DNA of 64,000 nt. Origin: Acridotheres tristis (taxonomy: Eukaryota > Chordata > Aves > Passeriformes > Sturnidae). The notes beneath the pieces were generated by a model, which was given only the letters and a program-made list of their open reading frames with translations, was not told where the DNA came from and did not search any database. The position numbers were made by a program, and so were the translations under genes. Shown here piece by piece: positions 49,636 through 63,572 of this stretch; positions within the stretch are counted from its first letter, which is position 1, and every line of letters starts with the position of its first letter. The stretch lies in assembly GCA_037013685.1 (NCBI GenBank), contig CM072886.1, forward strand, positions 74,030,535 to 74,094,534, given 5' to 3'.

Positions 49636-52600
49636 TGAAATAAGGGGCAATACCAGGCCTTGGCTCTGGATCCCAAAATAGTAGATCTGTGCAGAACTGC
49701 AATGCTCTGTTTTGTGCAGATGTAACAGTTCGTCTGAAGACAATTTAGCATCAGTGTACCAGGAAAGTATGGACTAAATCTCTGTTTATCAGTTTATCAG
49801 TTCTGCAACATATCCTTACCAAAATATTAAAAGTATATTCTTCTGAGTATAAACTGAATAGTTTCCCCACAACAATGTACATTTCAGCAGCATTTAGTTA
49901 ATATTGATTTTTTAATTTTCATAACTCATACAAAACAATGTAAAAAACAATGAAAACCAATAGAATAAATTTAGACACATGCAATTTTCTGAGCATTTCT
50001 AGCTTTGCAATAAAGATACTAATTTGTTGGTCTCCTAATTTATCTGGCAATGTATCAGTTTCCAAATAGTAGTAAATTCAAGGCTGTAATTGACTTTTCT
50101 CTGCCACACAAATTTGTAAAATTACTTCAGAGTGCTTCAGCTGGATGATAAAGCTCAAAAATGAGAAAGCTGTGCCCATCTAATAAGTTCTCAAAGGCTC
50201 ATAAGGTTTATCTACAGATACCTAGAAAATACATGTTCAATTTCTGTGGAAATGAATTTTCACTTGCATTTCCCAAGGTCAGTAAAACTCTTAGAATGCA
50301 ATTGCAGAGTATAAATGCAATACTTTAAGCAACTTTCCATTATGCTGATTCACATTTCAAAATTTACATTCCACCTTCCCAGAAAAAGAAGTGACAGGAT
50401 ATACCAGAGGTTAAGCATGAAGTTAACTACAAAATGACAATTATGGCTATAAAAAGGAAGGCATGCATCTGATTTGTAGAGGTCAAGTCATGATTTATGT
50501 GGGCATCTCAAGTGGCAGCTGAGGCTTACATTGCTCCCATAGGAGCACACCTTTCTACCTTATTTTTAGAGCTTCTGATAAGTCTGCAACTAACGTGGAT
50601 ATCTTTTATACAGATAAAATTTCTTCCTCTAATTTATTTTAAAAGAATATTAATATTTACAAACTGATTTAAAAAATCTTGACAGGAAATGTCAGCATTA
50701 ACGAACGTTCTCCAAATACTGAGTGTAGCATTCCCTCCGAAACGTAAAGATCAAAAGTTTTATGAGAAAGTACTTTAATTTTACAAGTTAGTTCCTTACT
50801 AATATAGTTTTTCATTATACAAATTTGGTTTTCATTCTTCAATTCATATAAATAGCAATTGAGCTGATGCAAGGTGCTAATACAAGAATGTGTTAAACCC
50901 CTAACTAGCCTCATCAAATACCTCACATTCAGAGCAAGAAAATTCCTCAGTTTCCAAGAGAACCGCTTGTGAATATCAGCTAGTCAAGCTAGTTGCCAAT
51001 TCCTTGATATAATATGAATAGCTCAGTATTTTGATAGAGGTTTGTCTCAACAACCAACGGATATTCACCAAGGATATTGGGTAGCATTTAAATTTAATTC
51101 TCCTGACTATGATATTTTATCAGACACTTCTGCTACTGTCTTTTGCAGGCAGCTGTTGCTCTGTAGGCAGCAATATTAAAAAGAATGATGCAATTTATTA
51201 AAAAAAAAATCTGTAAGTCATGGAAGATACCATTGTTAATGCTGATCTACAACCTCCAGTTAAAGATGTACATGACAAAATGCAAAACAAAACCTACTAG
51301 CTAATCAAGTCGTTCAGACAATGAACCTGTCTTAGTCCTTTCAGTTATTCTCTCCACTACTCCACAAAGTTTTTCTAATGTCAGGATGGATTTAAGCTTT
51401 ATTTTCCCTGTTGTCTGTAGTCTTCCTGTTCCTGCATTACTGGAGTGTTAACAATAATTTAAGTATAACACTAGAGCAATCACAAGCTGTCTTTGCAAGT
51501 GAAATCAGGAGTAAAATATACTTGAAGAAAAGCTGCAGTATATCTCAGGACCACACCAATTATACCTTTGAAAACCCCTGTCATTTGAGCAAGGTTAATC
51601 TAAATTTTAAAATCATAACCTCCGAATCTTGAGAAATTCAGTGACTAAAACCTGCCGCTCTAGTGTCACCTCTAAAGAGCCACTAAGGGGAGACAATGAA
51701 TTGCTAGTTATTTTCTAGCCTGAGAATCATGGAAAGCTTAACACTAAATCAAGTTACAAAGGTTTTCCCACTGAACAGAAAGTAAAAAGACTCTGCATGT
51801 TTAATTGTTGTAAATTAAATTAAAGAATTAAAGATGTTAGAGGAACTTAAACATCTTTATTTTTGTGTCAAAAATTATCTCTCAAAGGATCTCCATAAGA
51901 ACTTTAGCATAAATACTATGTTTTAGTGATAGTACTAAAATATGACCTTTTAAAACCACTGAAATTACTTCTTATGTTAACTACTCATATCAAAAAGGGC
52001 ATTAGACCTTTCCCACTTTTTTATTTATCTTCTAAGTTTTACAAAGAGCAGAACATAATGGAGTCTTAACAGGATACTAGAATCAATGCATCTCTTTAAG
52101 GGAAATATAATTTTCCATCGATCCTTATCTTCTGGCTTCTTTTTATCAATAGAAAAAAAATATTTGAATTTATATTAAAAAAAATCTCTTTTAACTTTTT
52201 TCTTTTTTTTTAATTGGCTTAAATGAGAAATTGTTGCATTAAGATTCTAGAAATTTGGCAGAAACTAAACTCCCTTGCATTCCATCTGGTCCTTGGGGAT
52301 TAGAGGTGCTGAGTGTGGCTGGGCTTAATTTCCAAATAGAACCAATTCAGAATTATAAGTTTGGTTGTGTTCAATAGGACCCCAGGTGAATATAGTGGGT
52401 TACACTACAAGTCTGGTCTCATTGATGATTGCAAATTCACAAATGGTGCAATTTACTGGAGAAAAAAATTATAAATTCTTTTAGCTTGGTAACGATCAAT
52501 TCAGTCACAAAGTAAAGGTATGACACTATGTACAAGTGTTCCTGGGTATAATCTGATACAATTAAAGACACAAATCTTATAAAAGAAGCACCACTGCTTT

Positions 52601-55600
52601 GGGAAAGAAAGAGTTTTTTTCCAGCAGCAAATAACTAATGTTTAGAATATAATTATGCCCGTTCCAATCCTATGCAGTAAACCAGAACTCTTAAAAGAAA
52701 TTTCTGACACAACTACATAATCTTAATTTAAAATTAAAACTTTAGGAAAATGTAGTGATAACGGAAGGAAGAACAAGTGAGAAATGCTCACTACTGCTTT
52801 ACAAAGCAAAAGAGGATTGGACAGCTTGAGCAGATAGAAAAGTGAAAGAAGGAAAAGAGCAAAAAAAAAAGAAAAACTTTTTTCTTGCATATGTTGGATA
52901 GGGACAGATCAGGGCTCTGTGCCTGGTACTGGAAAAAAAAAAAAAAAAAAATCCCTGCATGACCTGAAACCCATTGTCAGATTGATCATGAGGTCATCTG
53001 ACTTCTATAGTGGATGAGTTATGCTCAGTTTTTAGACCAAGATCTCCGTTTCTGAGATGTCACTTTCCTACTTTTCAGATCTCTGGGATTTCATTTTTCC
53101 TTGTGTTTCCTTGAATCTTACCCCTTTACACTACATCTCACGTAGTAATTGGTTCTTACTGTGATGCAGGAAGTACTGCAAAAGCTGAGCAATAATCATT
53201 CAAACTCTATGCCATAATAGAGATAAGAAAAGATGCTACATTCTAATATTTCTGTTCCTAATTTCTTGCTAAAAATCTGGAAAGGTTTTAATCGTATCAT
53301 TTCTGCTCATAGCAAAAGAGGGTTACATAACAGACATAAAAACCCAAGCCAGGTAAGGCTTTGCTAGTTTTTCCCCCAGATTTTTTTTCTGCTGTACTTA
53401 CAACTTTGAAACATAAATAGTGTTTATGATGAGAAACTGGTTAGACCCAAATCAGGTGGAAAATTAAAAGAAAGAAACTTCTTATGGAATTCAGTGTGTC
53501 ATCTTTTTTCCTCTCATTTCTGAATGCCCGAAAAATCAGCCCTTGGTATTGGTTTTGGTTTTGTTTCTTTTTTTTTTAATTATATTTTTTTTCCCTGTTT
53601 TTTCATTTTACTGTTCTTTTCATGTTAACCTCCTTATGTTTTCCAGAAAGAGTAAAAAAATCTTTTATTTTTCTGGGCAGATTTTTTTTCTACTCAGTTT
53701 CCAAACTTCTCTAATGCTAAAAGGAAGAAAAGATGGAAGACTAATCCTGATAAAAGGTACAACAGTACCCCCCTCTTTCATAAAAAGTAAAAAGTCTAAA
53801 TTTTAAGGCTCTCATTTCTTCTCTGCTTAGGGGAAAATATAAGAAGGGTTTCCAATGTTTTTTTAATAATTAGATTTTATAAAATAATTGAAAGACAATA
53901 TATAGTGAATAATTTAGCAATTATTCAAGTCAGAGAGATATGCAGGGTTTTTAGAACAGTGTATTAAAGTGAATAAAAGGCACTTTTTAATGAACTATAT
54001 TTATCTAATATGAAATAGATCAATATTCCATTTAATTTCTAGGTTACAATTTTAGTTAAATTTTATTCTCTGGCAATTCAAAGTAAATCCAAGATAGTTT
54101 TTCTGTGCAGTATATTAAGTTTATGTATATTATAATATTCACCATATTATTCTGAATGACAAAGAGGGCCTAATTTTCTACTGGGGATGAATACAGGCTT
54201 GCATAACCAGGTGAATATGGTCAGAATCATGCTGCTTTAATTTCAGGAAAAAATAAACCCCAAACAAACCAAAAATCTCTGACAGCCAGTATCCTACTGA
54301 CATCTATGTAGTTGTTTCTAAAAAAACATGAACAACTTGGTATCAGTGAAATGAAACTCATGCTGCAAAATGTTAGCACCTTCTGGCATAAACTGATACA
54401 GACTTCATACTCTTACAGAGGAAAATAACCTGACAGCCTGTCAAAAGTGTTGCTTTTACCACACTGTTGCCTTTGTCCCTCTTGAGTTTAATCTCAGGCT
54501 GTTTGCAGATGTACTGATTCTAGAAATGCAAACAATACTGGTGCCAGGAAGTGGCTTCATATATCTTATGATACTGACAATATTATGCATGTTTTAGGAC
54601 TACTCAATAGCTAGAATAATTTCTGCATTTATCTCCAAACCAGGTCTCCTAGAGATTGACTGTGGACCCATGTTTATATGGAAGACTGAAGAATATCACA
54701 GATACTTTGAGTTACATCTCAGGGATGAACACAAAGTTCACTCCTTTGAACCCAGAACACAGAACACTTACAATAGCCTGGCTCAGGGACAATTAGTAAG
54801 TTTCCCTCAAGACAAATTAGTTCAGGCTCAACACCATGTAGTCACAGCTTCTTTGTAATGCTGTGTGAACAATGGATTTTCTCTTTTAATCACAAGAGAA
54901 AGTAACTGTGAAACACGAAAGATCATAGAGAGCCAACTGTTCTTACACCAGCACCTGTATGACCTGTTAATCACAGGTCACATATGAGTTGATATGACAG
55001 AATGCCTTAATGAAACAAAGCCCCAAATATCCTGACACTTGAATAAGACTCAAAAAAGTTGTGAAGCATCAATAATGCAAAAAAGTACTGCAACACTGAA
55101 AAACACTGGCAGACTGGTATGTCTCAGAGATGAGATGCTTAGGAGGAGAAAAAAAAAAATTCCAGAAGAATGGCACAACATATTTCAGCTACATATGCAT
55201 ATGGTTGACTAAGAGTACAGAATTTACAGGTACCAGTTTACAGAGTAAATCTAACCCTCTGAAAATCTGAAGAATGAATGCATGCACAGAATTTTTATTC
55301 CAACATCTCATCTAGTGACCTCTAGTAAAAGCCATTCCTTCTCTCTGGAAGCTTTGTCCATCTTTTATGAGTACATAAATGACAGGACCAAGCAAACTCA
55401 CAGTGGCATAGGCACAAAGCAATCTCAATATGGACACGTAGCTCAACAACCCAAAGTGAGAGATTCCAAAAGATCCTCCTCAGGGAACTGTAGGATGAGG
55501 ACTAGGTGTGAATTTGTAAAAGGCAGACTGATGAATTTGTGAATAGGTATATAACTTCTTTCTGCAAAAGCAGCAGACTGAATTTTATAGCACAAAGATG

Positions 55601-57786
55601 GAAAGACTCTGCTATACAACACACTGCCAAAACATCTTTTCCAGGATCAAATACATGGATAGACTTGTATACCTTGAACAGATCACTCAAATCATGTGTT
55701 TTTGTTTTCAGGAAAAGGTACCACATCTAAATTTCCATGGAAGTCTTTCACTATAGAAGATGGCAAAACCCCAATCTATTCCCATTTTTCATAGGTAACA
55801 ACTGACATCCAGATAAAAATCTCTGTAAAACAATTAAAACAAATTGTAGATGAAATAGTTCTATTTCTCCCTGAAACAAAAATAGAATTTTACATTGTAA
55901 TCACTATCAGTAGTTGATCTCCTTTCATGAATTCACAGTATTGTCTTTCTCCTCAAAGCCTCACACGTCAGTCATATTTGCTTCAAAATGGAGAAGACAT
56001 AGGTATTTTATTCTAATTTATTGCCTTAAGTGAGCCACTTATTACTCTCCAGAAGACTCTAGACCTGTCTGGCCTCAGTTTATTCTCCTCCTAGTAACCT
56101 AGAAGCAATAGGATGAACCCAGAGAGACTTCTTCCCTTCCAAATATAGCATAAATGGTAGTGATGTCTTTGCAATATAGTACAGCACTGTCAACTGTTTT
56201 TAGTCTCAAATACTACTAAAGTAGATGTAGCAATCTTGCTTGTTTAGAGAAAAAAAAATATATAAAATTCCAGGAGTGATAAAGTAGTCACTAGGACAAA
56301 ACTTTGTTACACCAGCACTTTGGATATACTTTGTCTAAGGATTGATAGTTCTTGTGTTACACAGCATGCGATTAGCTTGGGAGTTAGTTTTGTATTTACA
56401 CGACTGCAATTGCACAGTAAATCTACTGTCCAGATTGCACTAAGTTACTAATGCATTTCAGTAAATTGTTAATACTGTAATACTGATCTGTAAGAGTCTG
56501 TAGTTCTGTGATAAAAGCACAAGCAACAGTGTATTTTATCATAGCAGATAACCCATACAGACTTAGTTGCACTGCATAACAACAGAAGGCCAAAGGCTAA
56601 GATTTATATGCTGGAGAAATAAAGGAATTTGTGCAAAAATATTTTTTTTACTGCTTTGAGAGGTGTCTAATTGCTTTAGATGTTTTCTGTTGCTCATGAA
56701 AGACTGAATCAGTCAGATTCTACCTTTTATTGAGAATAACTGTGGTTATTGGAAGGCTGTTTTACGTGAACAAAGTACTAAACTAGCATCCTTTTCATCT
56801 AAGGTATAAAGCCAGATTCAATCCTCTGGTAGTGTTACTACAATATAAGAATTGTAGGAAAACCCTGGAGCATCCTTTCAGCTGACACGGAAGAACATAA
56901 GCTAGGAAAAAATATTGAAAATATATTAGTGAAAGACAGCATGATACAACCATGCATCTCTGCACAGATGCCACCTTCATATCTTGTTGAGAATCAATAT
57001 TCTGCTCTAGGTCTGTGTATAAAAAATCCTGCATACTGCTTACTTCACAATTCTTAAAGAAATTTCTCATATAAATAAAGTAGGTTTGCACCACATGAAA
57101 GAAGTACTGACTATAGAACAGGATCTTCACCATACATTACTGCAGGAAAGAGTAAAATGTTTTAACACTTGCCTAGGATTTTAGGGATGATGTTCCTGAC
57201 TGAGGAGTTATAAAAATGAACAGAAAATCCTCCACACATTTGTAGCATTAGTCATGAAGAGCCCGCAGAGATGTAAGCTACGTTTCCAGCACTGCCGTGG
57301 GTTTGTTCATACTATTCTTGGTAATTTATGTGACTTCGCTGCCTCCCTGTTAAGGTGCATTATATGGAAGATCATGTGCTGCTGTTCATGTACCTCTCTT
57401 ACTACTTCATGAAAAGGATAGAATGTTACTGCTGTTAAATAATGTATGGATTTTAAGAATTTTGAAACAGATAATAGGTTTAAGCATGCTCATTCAACGC
57501 ATATATCCATTAGAAAATATTTTTAATGGAAGCTTTGGAAAGATCAAAAGGAAAATATTTTATCTTTTTCCTAGGAATCTGCAGATTTGTTTGTGAAAAA
57601 GAATATTGCAATCCTGAAGTATCTAAATTTATGGTTATTGTACTTTTTCACAAAAAGGGTTATTAATAAATGACAATATGATTTACAATATCTCGCACTT
57701 GAATATTCTCTGTGTGTCTGCTATTTCCTTTCATCTACTGAAGAATGGGTATAAATATAATATGTAATTAATTTTTCTCTGATCAG
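49636..57786. other. Intergenic AT-rich DNA
   Basis: No gene recognised. A 19-A run lies at 52933-52951 and T-rich runs near 53567-53600. A 112-codon minus-strand open frame at 56795-57133 has no motif I can name. Confidence 0.5.
52933..52951 (+). repeat. Poly(A) run of 19
   Basis: Uninterrupted A19 with no recognisable retrocopy before it. Confidence 0.95.
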
Positions 57787-57956
57787 AAATGGTGAAGCAG
57801 ATTATTGGAATTTTTTCCGCCATCCTTCAGATTATGTGATGATTCATCAATCCTTATACTACCCTCGTACAGTGGCTGTAATCATGAATGTGAATGTGAT
57901 ACAAAGATTGAGTGGAAGAACAGGAAGTAGAGACCTCTATTTAGGTAGCACTATGA
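57787..57956 (+). other. Exon-like open segment of unknown identity
   Basis: A 170-bp stretch preceded by a pyrimidine-rich TTTTTCTCTGATCAG and followed by a consensus donor GTAAGT. Between them 56 codons are open in one frame, entering with one base of a split codon and leaving in phase 1. The peptide begins NGEADYWNFFRHPSDYVMIH and ends RTGSRDLYLGSTM. I recognise no domain or family. In DNA this AT-rich an open run of that length between chance splice sites is expected now and then over 46 kb, so it may mean nothing. A relic exon or a processed-gene remnant are alternatives. I found no partner exon nearby. Confidence 0.15.
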
Positions 57957-58590
57957 GTAAGTTAAAATTATTATGACCCTGAAAAATACTAGGAATATTT
58001 TGACTCATATATGTATCTAAAGTCATTCAGTACTCTATATAAGTCATATAAAAATTACTATTTCTCAGATTTATCAATTTATGTAATCTTTTCATAAAAG
58101 AATAAGCTATAATACTTTTTTTTTTCCAAACTACAATGGCAGCAATCTGAAACAGACCTCTTAACCTCTAAGAGGCTCTTTAGCATAAAGCAATAAGATG
58201 GTATAACCCAGCAACTTGTTGCACTGCAGGTGCAAATGGAATAACTTGGAGTCAACTCAAGTATGTTTAATTAAGAATTGGTATGGCTAGGAGCTAAGTT
58301 TCAAAAGTAGCAAAGGAGAAAATTCCCAGCTATGACTACATCTCACTTTTAATATGCTAAGCAACACTCAATAAATTATCATTTCAGGGAAAAAAAATAT
58401 CAAATTTAGTGGCTAAAAAAACACACGGGTATTCATGCATCAAACATATTCATTATTAAGTACATGCACATATATAAACAGAAAGTTTATTTTTTTCCTA
58501 CTTATATGTGTGATTTAAGAAGTCACTTAATTTGCTCATGCTTACTCGTCACTCAAAGTAGAAAGCAGTAGAATGCACCCAAACAGATAT

Positions 58591-58593
58591 CTA

Positions 58594-58649
<56 letters not shown>

Positions 58650-58679
58650 GTTCTATCTATCTAGATAGATAGATAGATA
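58591..58679 (+). repeat. (CTAT)n microsatellite ending in its own inverse, (GATA)n
   Basis: About 17-18 CTAT units with one interruption (CGTT at about 58649), switching at CTAG (58671-58674) to AGAT units. The tail of the array can pair with its body. Confidence 0.93.
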
Positions 58680-58732
58680 TGTGAAAAATAATTAACCTGA
58701 AATCAAATCCTTTGTTTGAGCTCAGGAAATGA

Positions 58733-58800
58733 TATCACAGAATCACTGGATATTCTGAGTTGGAAGGAAATCTTTAAATTAGCTTATTTAAAATTTGCTA
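58733..58800 (-). mobile_element. Short CR1 LINE 3' end, minus strand
   Basis: ATATCACAGAATCACTGGAT followed by ATTCTGAGTTGGAAGGAAAT is the reverse complement of a CR1 tail. Only about 70 bp can be followed. Confidence 0.55.
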
Positions 58801-58920
58801 ATTAGCCAGACTTGAAGCAAGGGCAAAACCTCTCATTGAAACATTTTGGTAGTGTATGCATCACTTTAAATTAGTAACAAACTGAAATGATGTTTTTTGG
58901 ATCAGATGCAATGCGAAATT

Positions 58921-58966
58921 GTTTTGTTGTTTTGTTGGGGTTTTTTTTGTTTGTTTGTTTTATTTG
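58921..58966 (+). repeat. T/G low-complexity tract
   Basis: GTTTT, GTTGGGG and TTTG repeats. Confidence 0.85.
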
Positions 58967-61900
58967 GGACCATTTGCTATGGGTTATTAAAATGGACATA
59001 GGTATAACTTCTTATGCTATGAAGATCTTGAAAGTTATACAACAGAATGCCATAGTAAACTCCACCCAAACAATTAAAATTCTGACATAAACCAAAGAAA
59101 AGAATATTTTTCTTTGTCATTCGATCCACAAGTATCTTCAAAAAAACACTGCAGGAGGAAACCTACACTGAGAATAGTACAGGTCAATCAGACTTAGAAT
59201 AGCTAAAGTATGAAATAATTACTATTTATCTTTTATAATGTTCATCGTTTTAAACTCACCCATCTGACAATTACAGTCAGTTAATATTATTTCAGCTGAA
59301 ATCTTGCTGGTCTTGCTAAGATTTTAGAATGATTCATAATAAACTCAATTGAATGAATAATTAAACAACTATCGTTATTTCCTTTATGCAGGATATTAAT
59401 TGTGGTCAAAGGTCACATAGAGCACAGCTACTAGACTATGTATGTATTAAACAGAAAGAATAGAAAAATATGCTTTGATAGCCTAATAGATATGTAATAC
59501 CTGGAAAGAGATGATTGTGGAAAACCTTAAATTATTCTTATGAAAGTTTTTTGAAACAGATCATATTATTCATGAGTCACACAGAGCCCAGATGTTCAAC
59601 CAGGAATTCCATCATCCTAATATTTGCTGGAAGCACATTATATCCAGCAGATATGAGTGTCCTGACAATATGTCCTGAACATATGTCTTGACATATGTGA
59701 CCTGTAAACCAAAATCAGGAGACAAACTTCTGAACTGGAATCCCAAATCCCAAAAGAAGAATTGGTCAAGTTGTGAAAGCAAGAAGAAAATATCAACAGC
59801 AGTGATGAAGGACTTCAAGCCCTGAAAGAAGGCAGGACCACAAATAGTGGAGTAGCATCCATCAAAATGATCCAACTGGAGAACTGAAGCTTTCCAGAAA
59901 ACTACGCTTTCAACAGTGTTTTAGGCCTTTTGCTATTTCAGTGTTTTACTTCCACTCCCCAGTATTTTCTTAATTATATTTTAAGGATAGATAAGAAAAA
60001 GCTTAACTCTCCTATAACTAACTGAGATGTCAACATATACTTGGACAAAAGTCTGTCAACTTTGTGGAGAAAAAAAATATTTCTTTTACTCCAAAACCTG
60101 TAAGTCCTGTAGTTAGAATGCTCACCTAAGTTATAAAAGGCTCATCAGTGTACAGAAATACTCTGTCACACAGAAAGCCAGGCTTTGAAAGGCAAGTTCT
60201 CCTGCTACTCTCGTGACCCACTGGGATTTCTAGATTACTGCCTTAGTCTTTCCCTCATATGTTTCTACTTTGTACTAAAATTATTTACTGAATTCAGCAG
60301 AGATGACAGGGACGGCTCAAGGGCCTGATAACGATATGATACCAGAGCAAGGACTTAAATACTATGTACCTGAAGTGTCGACTTCAGTACTTAACTATCG
60401 CTTGACTGTTCTGCAGCAGGTTTTTAGTTATCTGTGATTTTGATTACATATTCTCCACTGAATCCCAGGAATCTCTCTCAGGTAAAATTCTGTTCAAAGC
60501 AGTTTAACCCTCTGAAAAAGCCTTTCTGAGCCTAAATAGCTGAGACTGGTATCTATCTTTACTTGAGAATGGAGTTCACAGAAATATTAAAAAGAAGATT
60601 CCAGGGCTGGAAATGTTTGGGGGGTAAGCGTGTGTAGGGGGGGATGTTGGGGATGTTTTGTCTGTTTTTAAAATTTTTTTAAGACAGCATCCACACGGTG
60701 ATCTCTTTAATCTCAACCCAAAAATAAAATTTAGAATACTGACCTTGCTTCAGATCTAAGGATGTCTCAGAATAATATTTACATATTTAAAGTTAAGAAG
60801 ATGCTTTTTTGGTTGATCAAACTCAGAAATTTCACACTTTCATAAGTGTGTAGAATATCCTCTGTAAGTACTCCTCTATATAAGTACTAGTTGCAATGCT
60901 GGAAATGTGACAGAGGATTTCTTGGCAAAATTAAGTTGTCTTAGAGGAAAAAAATGACATAAGGTGCTAAATGACACAGGGAAGACAAAATATTAAGTAG
61001 ATTACTGCAACAACAAAAAAAAAGGTATTTTCACTGACATTCTAGTAAAAGTATATATAACCTATTTACATCTTCATTATAATAGGCAACAGTTTTCAGA
61101 ATTTTTTTAATATTAGAGCAATTTTCATCTCACTATTTCTATTTACTACTCAGTTAAACATGTACTTAGTTTTGGAAACAGATATCAAGAGGAAATATAT
61201 CATCAAAATAGCATCTCATTCCCATGCGTAAAACATAATAGTTTATACAGCAGCTTACTTAGCCATTAAAAAAATTAGGGAGTGTACAACACAAAAAATT
61301 TCACATTTAAGGCATCTTGCATTTAACATATTATTGAGTGCAGCTGAAAACCCTGTTTAAAGTTGGCCCAGTATAAAATAATTCTAAAGAAAGATTTTAT
61401 TTGTAAAGATTTATTAGCCTGTAAGATTTCCCTTGAGAAATGATCTATAGTAAATTTTAAAATTTATATATATTTAAGTCCCAACAGTGTTTTGGCAAGA
61501 GTCTTCTAGTTCAATGCTTTGAATTTAAATTTTTCTGAATAATAATAAAAAAAAATTTAAAAACCCAAAAAACCAAAACCCCACATCCTCTGAAAGAATT
61601 ACTCCAGCTAGTTTTGAAAACCATTCTTCCCTCTTTTTAGAAGTCCGCCTCCACAATCATGTTGTTTAAAAGCATCTGACTTCTCAGGAAAATTCATAGA
61701 TTCCCCATTATAAATACAACAAGATATTTAGTTTTAGGTTCTGTTATATAAAGGGAATGGTGTACATAATGAGAAATTAATATATTGCTTTATGCTTTCA
61801 TATAGAAAATCATTAAAATTATTTCCAAAATATGTCAGTTTTATAGGCCTTAATGTACAACTGCCTACATTTTTAATAACTAAATGTTAATCATTTGCCT

Positions 61901-63572
61901 ACAGATTTCATTTTATTTTCAGTATAAATTAGGGCAGCGTTCAAGTTTTTGTTACTTATATAAAGTGACTGTGGTTAAAATGATGTATAATATCTTCCTT
62001 TTCTAGAACACAAGATTATTGAGGTTAAGAACAGTCTTACACAGGGTCTGTTTTATAGAATGTTTGAAAATCACACAGGGCCATAAGGATGCCTGCAGAA
62101 GAAGGCTGAAGAGAAATATCATTTTAGAAAATATAAAGAAAAAAATAATGTTTATGTGAATACTATGTTAAGTAAATGCTCTTCATAGCTAGAGAAATTA
62201 TGAAAGAATGTTTAGGTTTTTTTGAGGAAAATGCCTCAAAAAAGGTAGACTACTACTAGTGTAAACTGAATTCTTGTGGGCTTATAATTCTTTTTAAAAT
62301 AATACAATATGACTGGAAAGTAATAAAGGTGCTATTTTAATAATTAGCTACTTTTAAATAGAGATAACAATGAAACAAATATTAACCTGCTATTAAAAAT
62401 AGCCCAGCCCTTATGTTAATTCATGCTTGATATATCGTTTATTATGAAATTCATTCTGCTACTATAAAATACATGGGGTTTCTGTATTCCAAAGGAAATA
62501 AATCTGTTCAACAATAAAGTCTAATAGGATAATTCAAATAGGATGAATAACCAATGTTTAAATATACAAAATTACTCAGACTGTGCATCCTAATAATATA
62601 ACTAAGCACATATTGTACTTGTTTTCAGAATCCACCAACAGTTCATCAAGATGAAGATATTATTTTCTGTGTAGACTTGCCTTGATCCATCTATGTGGTC
62701 CTTGAACCTTAACCTTAAATGTTAACAAGATTTTGTCTTCCACAGCACTTATTTATGCACAATGCAGAATCAGCTAACTAACAAAAAAATAATTCTACAA
62801 GCTCACAGTATAGCTATAAATATTCCTGCTTTCCTTTTTGATTTTCTAGAAGACTGCATCCTAGAAGACAAAACAGGATAGTGTTATTCAGCGAAAACCA
62901 GAAAAATTAACCTTTTTTGTTGGTCTGCAAAAACACAAATCTCATTTTGCAAATGTTAAAAGACATTTTATATGAGCTTTAACTGGAGAGATTAACACCA
63001 AAGTAGTGCTATTTCCTTTTGAATTTATGATCTATTTGAAAAGAATTCCTGCAAAGCCATTAAAATACTAATAATGACAAAACATTTTAAATACTCTTAT
63101 TGATATGCAGTCGCTGGGAGAAACTGTTATTTACCTGCATTACATAGAGTGATTTAGGTTGTATATAATTAAATGTACAATTTTTGCACCTTTTCATCAA
63201 TTCTGCATTCCTTGTATGTCTTCCTTAAATAATGTTATGTTGACCAAGACAGTAAATGCAGGAATGTGACTTCAGGCATAGTGATAAATGTGTCTCACTG
63301 GCACTTTTCTTCTCCATTCTGATTTTAATATTTTAAATGCTGTGCCAAACTCCATTACCTCCACTTCTTTGAGTGATGATTCTCAGCCCTCAGAAGTAAT
63401 TTAAAGAAAAAAGAAAAGATAAAAGGCTTTCTCCTCTAGTTTCTCCACACCTCACTTGTAGGAAATAAAATCAAGTGATTTTTTTTTCTTTCAAGTCCTA
63501 AGAGAAGCAAGGAGGTGGTTGCTGGTATCACTGAATTTTACAGTGCAGATACAGCTGCTGAGTGTAAGATCA

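Larger units (their letters stand above)
57957..63572. other. Intergenic AT-rich DNA
   Basis: No gene recognised. Contains the CTAT microsatellite, a short CR1 end, a T/G tract at 58921-58966, a G-rich patch at 60620-60650 and a 10-bp-arm inverted repeat at 62218-62243. Confidence 0.5.

Noticed and set aside
56795..57133. 112-codon minus-strand open frame
   Set aside because: No recognisable domain, promoter or splice context; chance is the simplest explanation.
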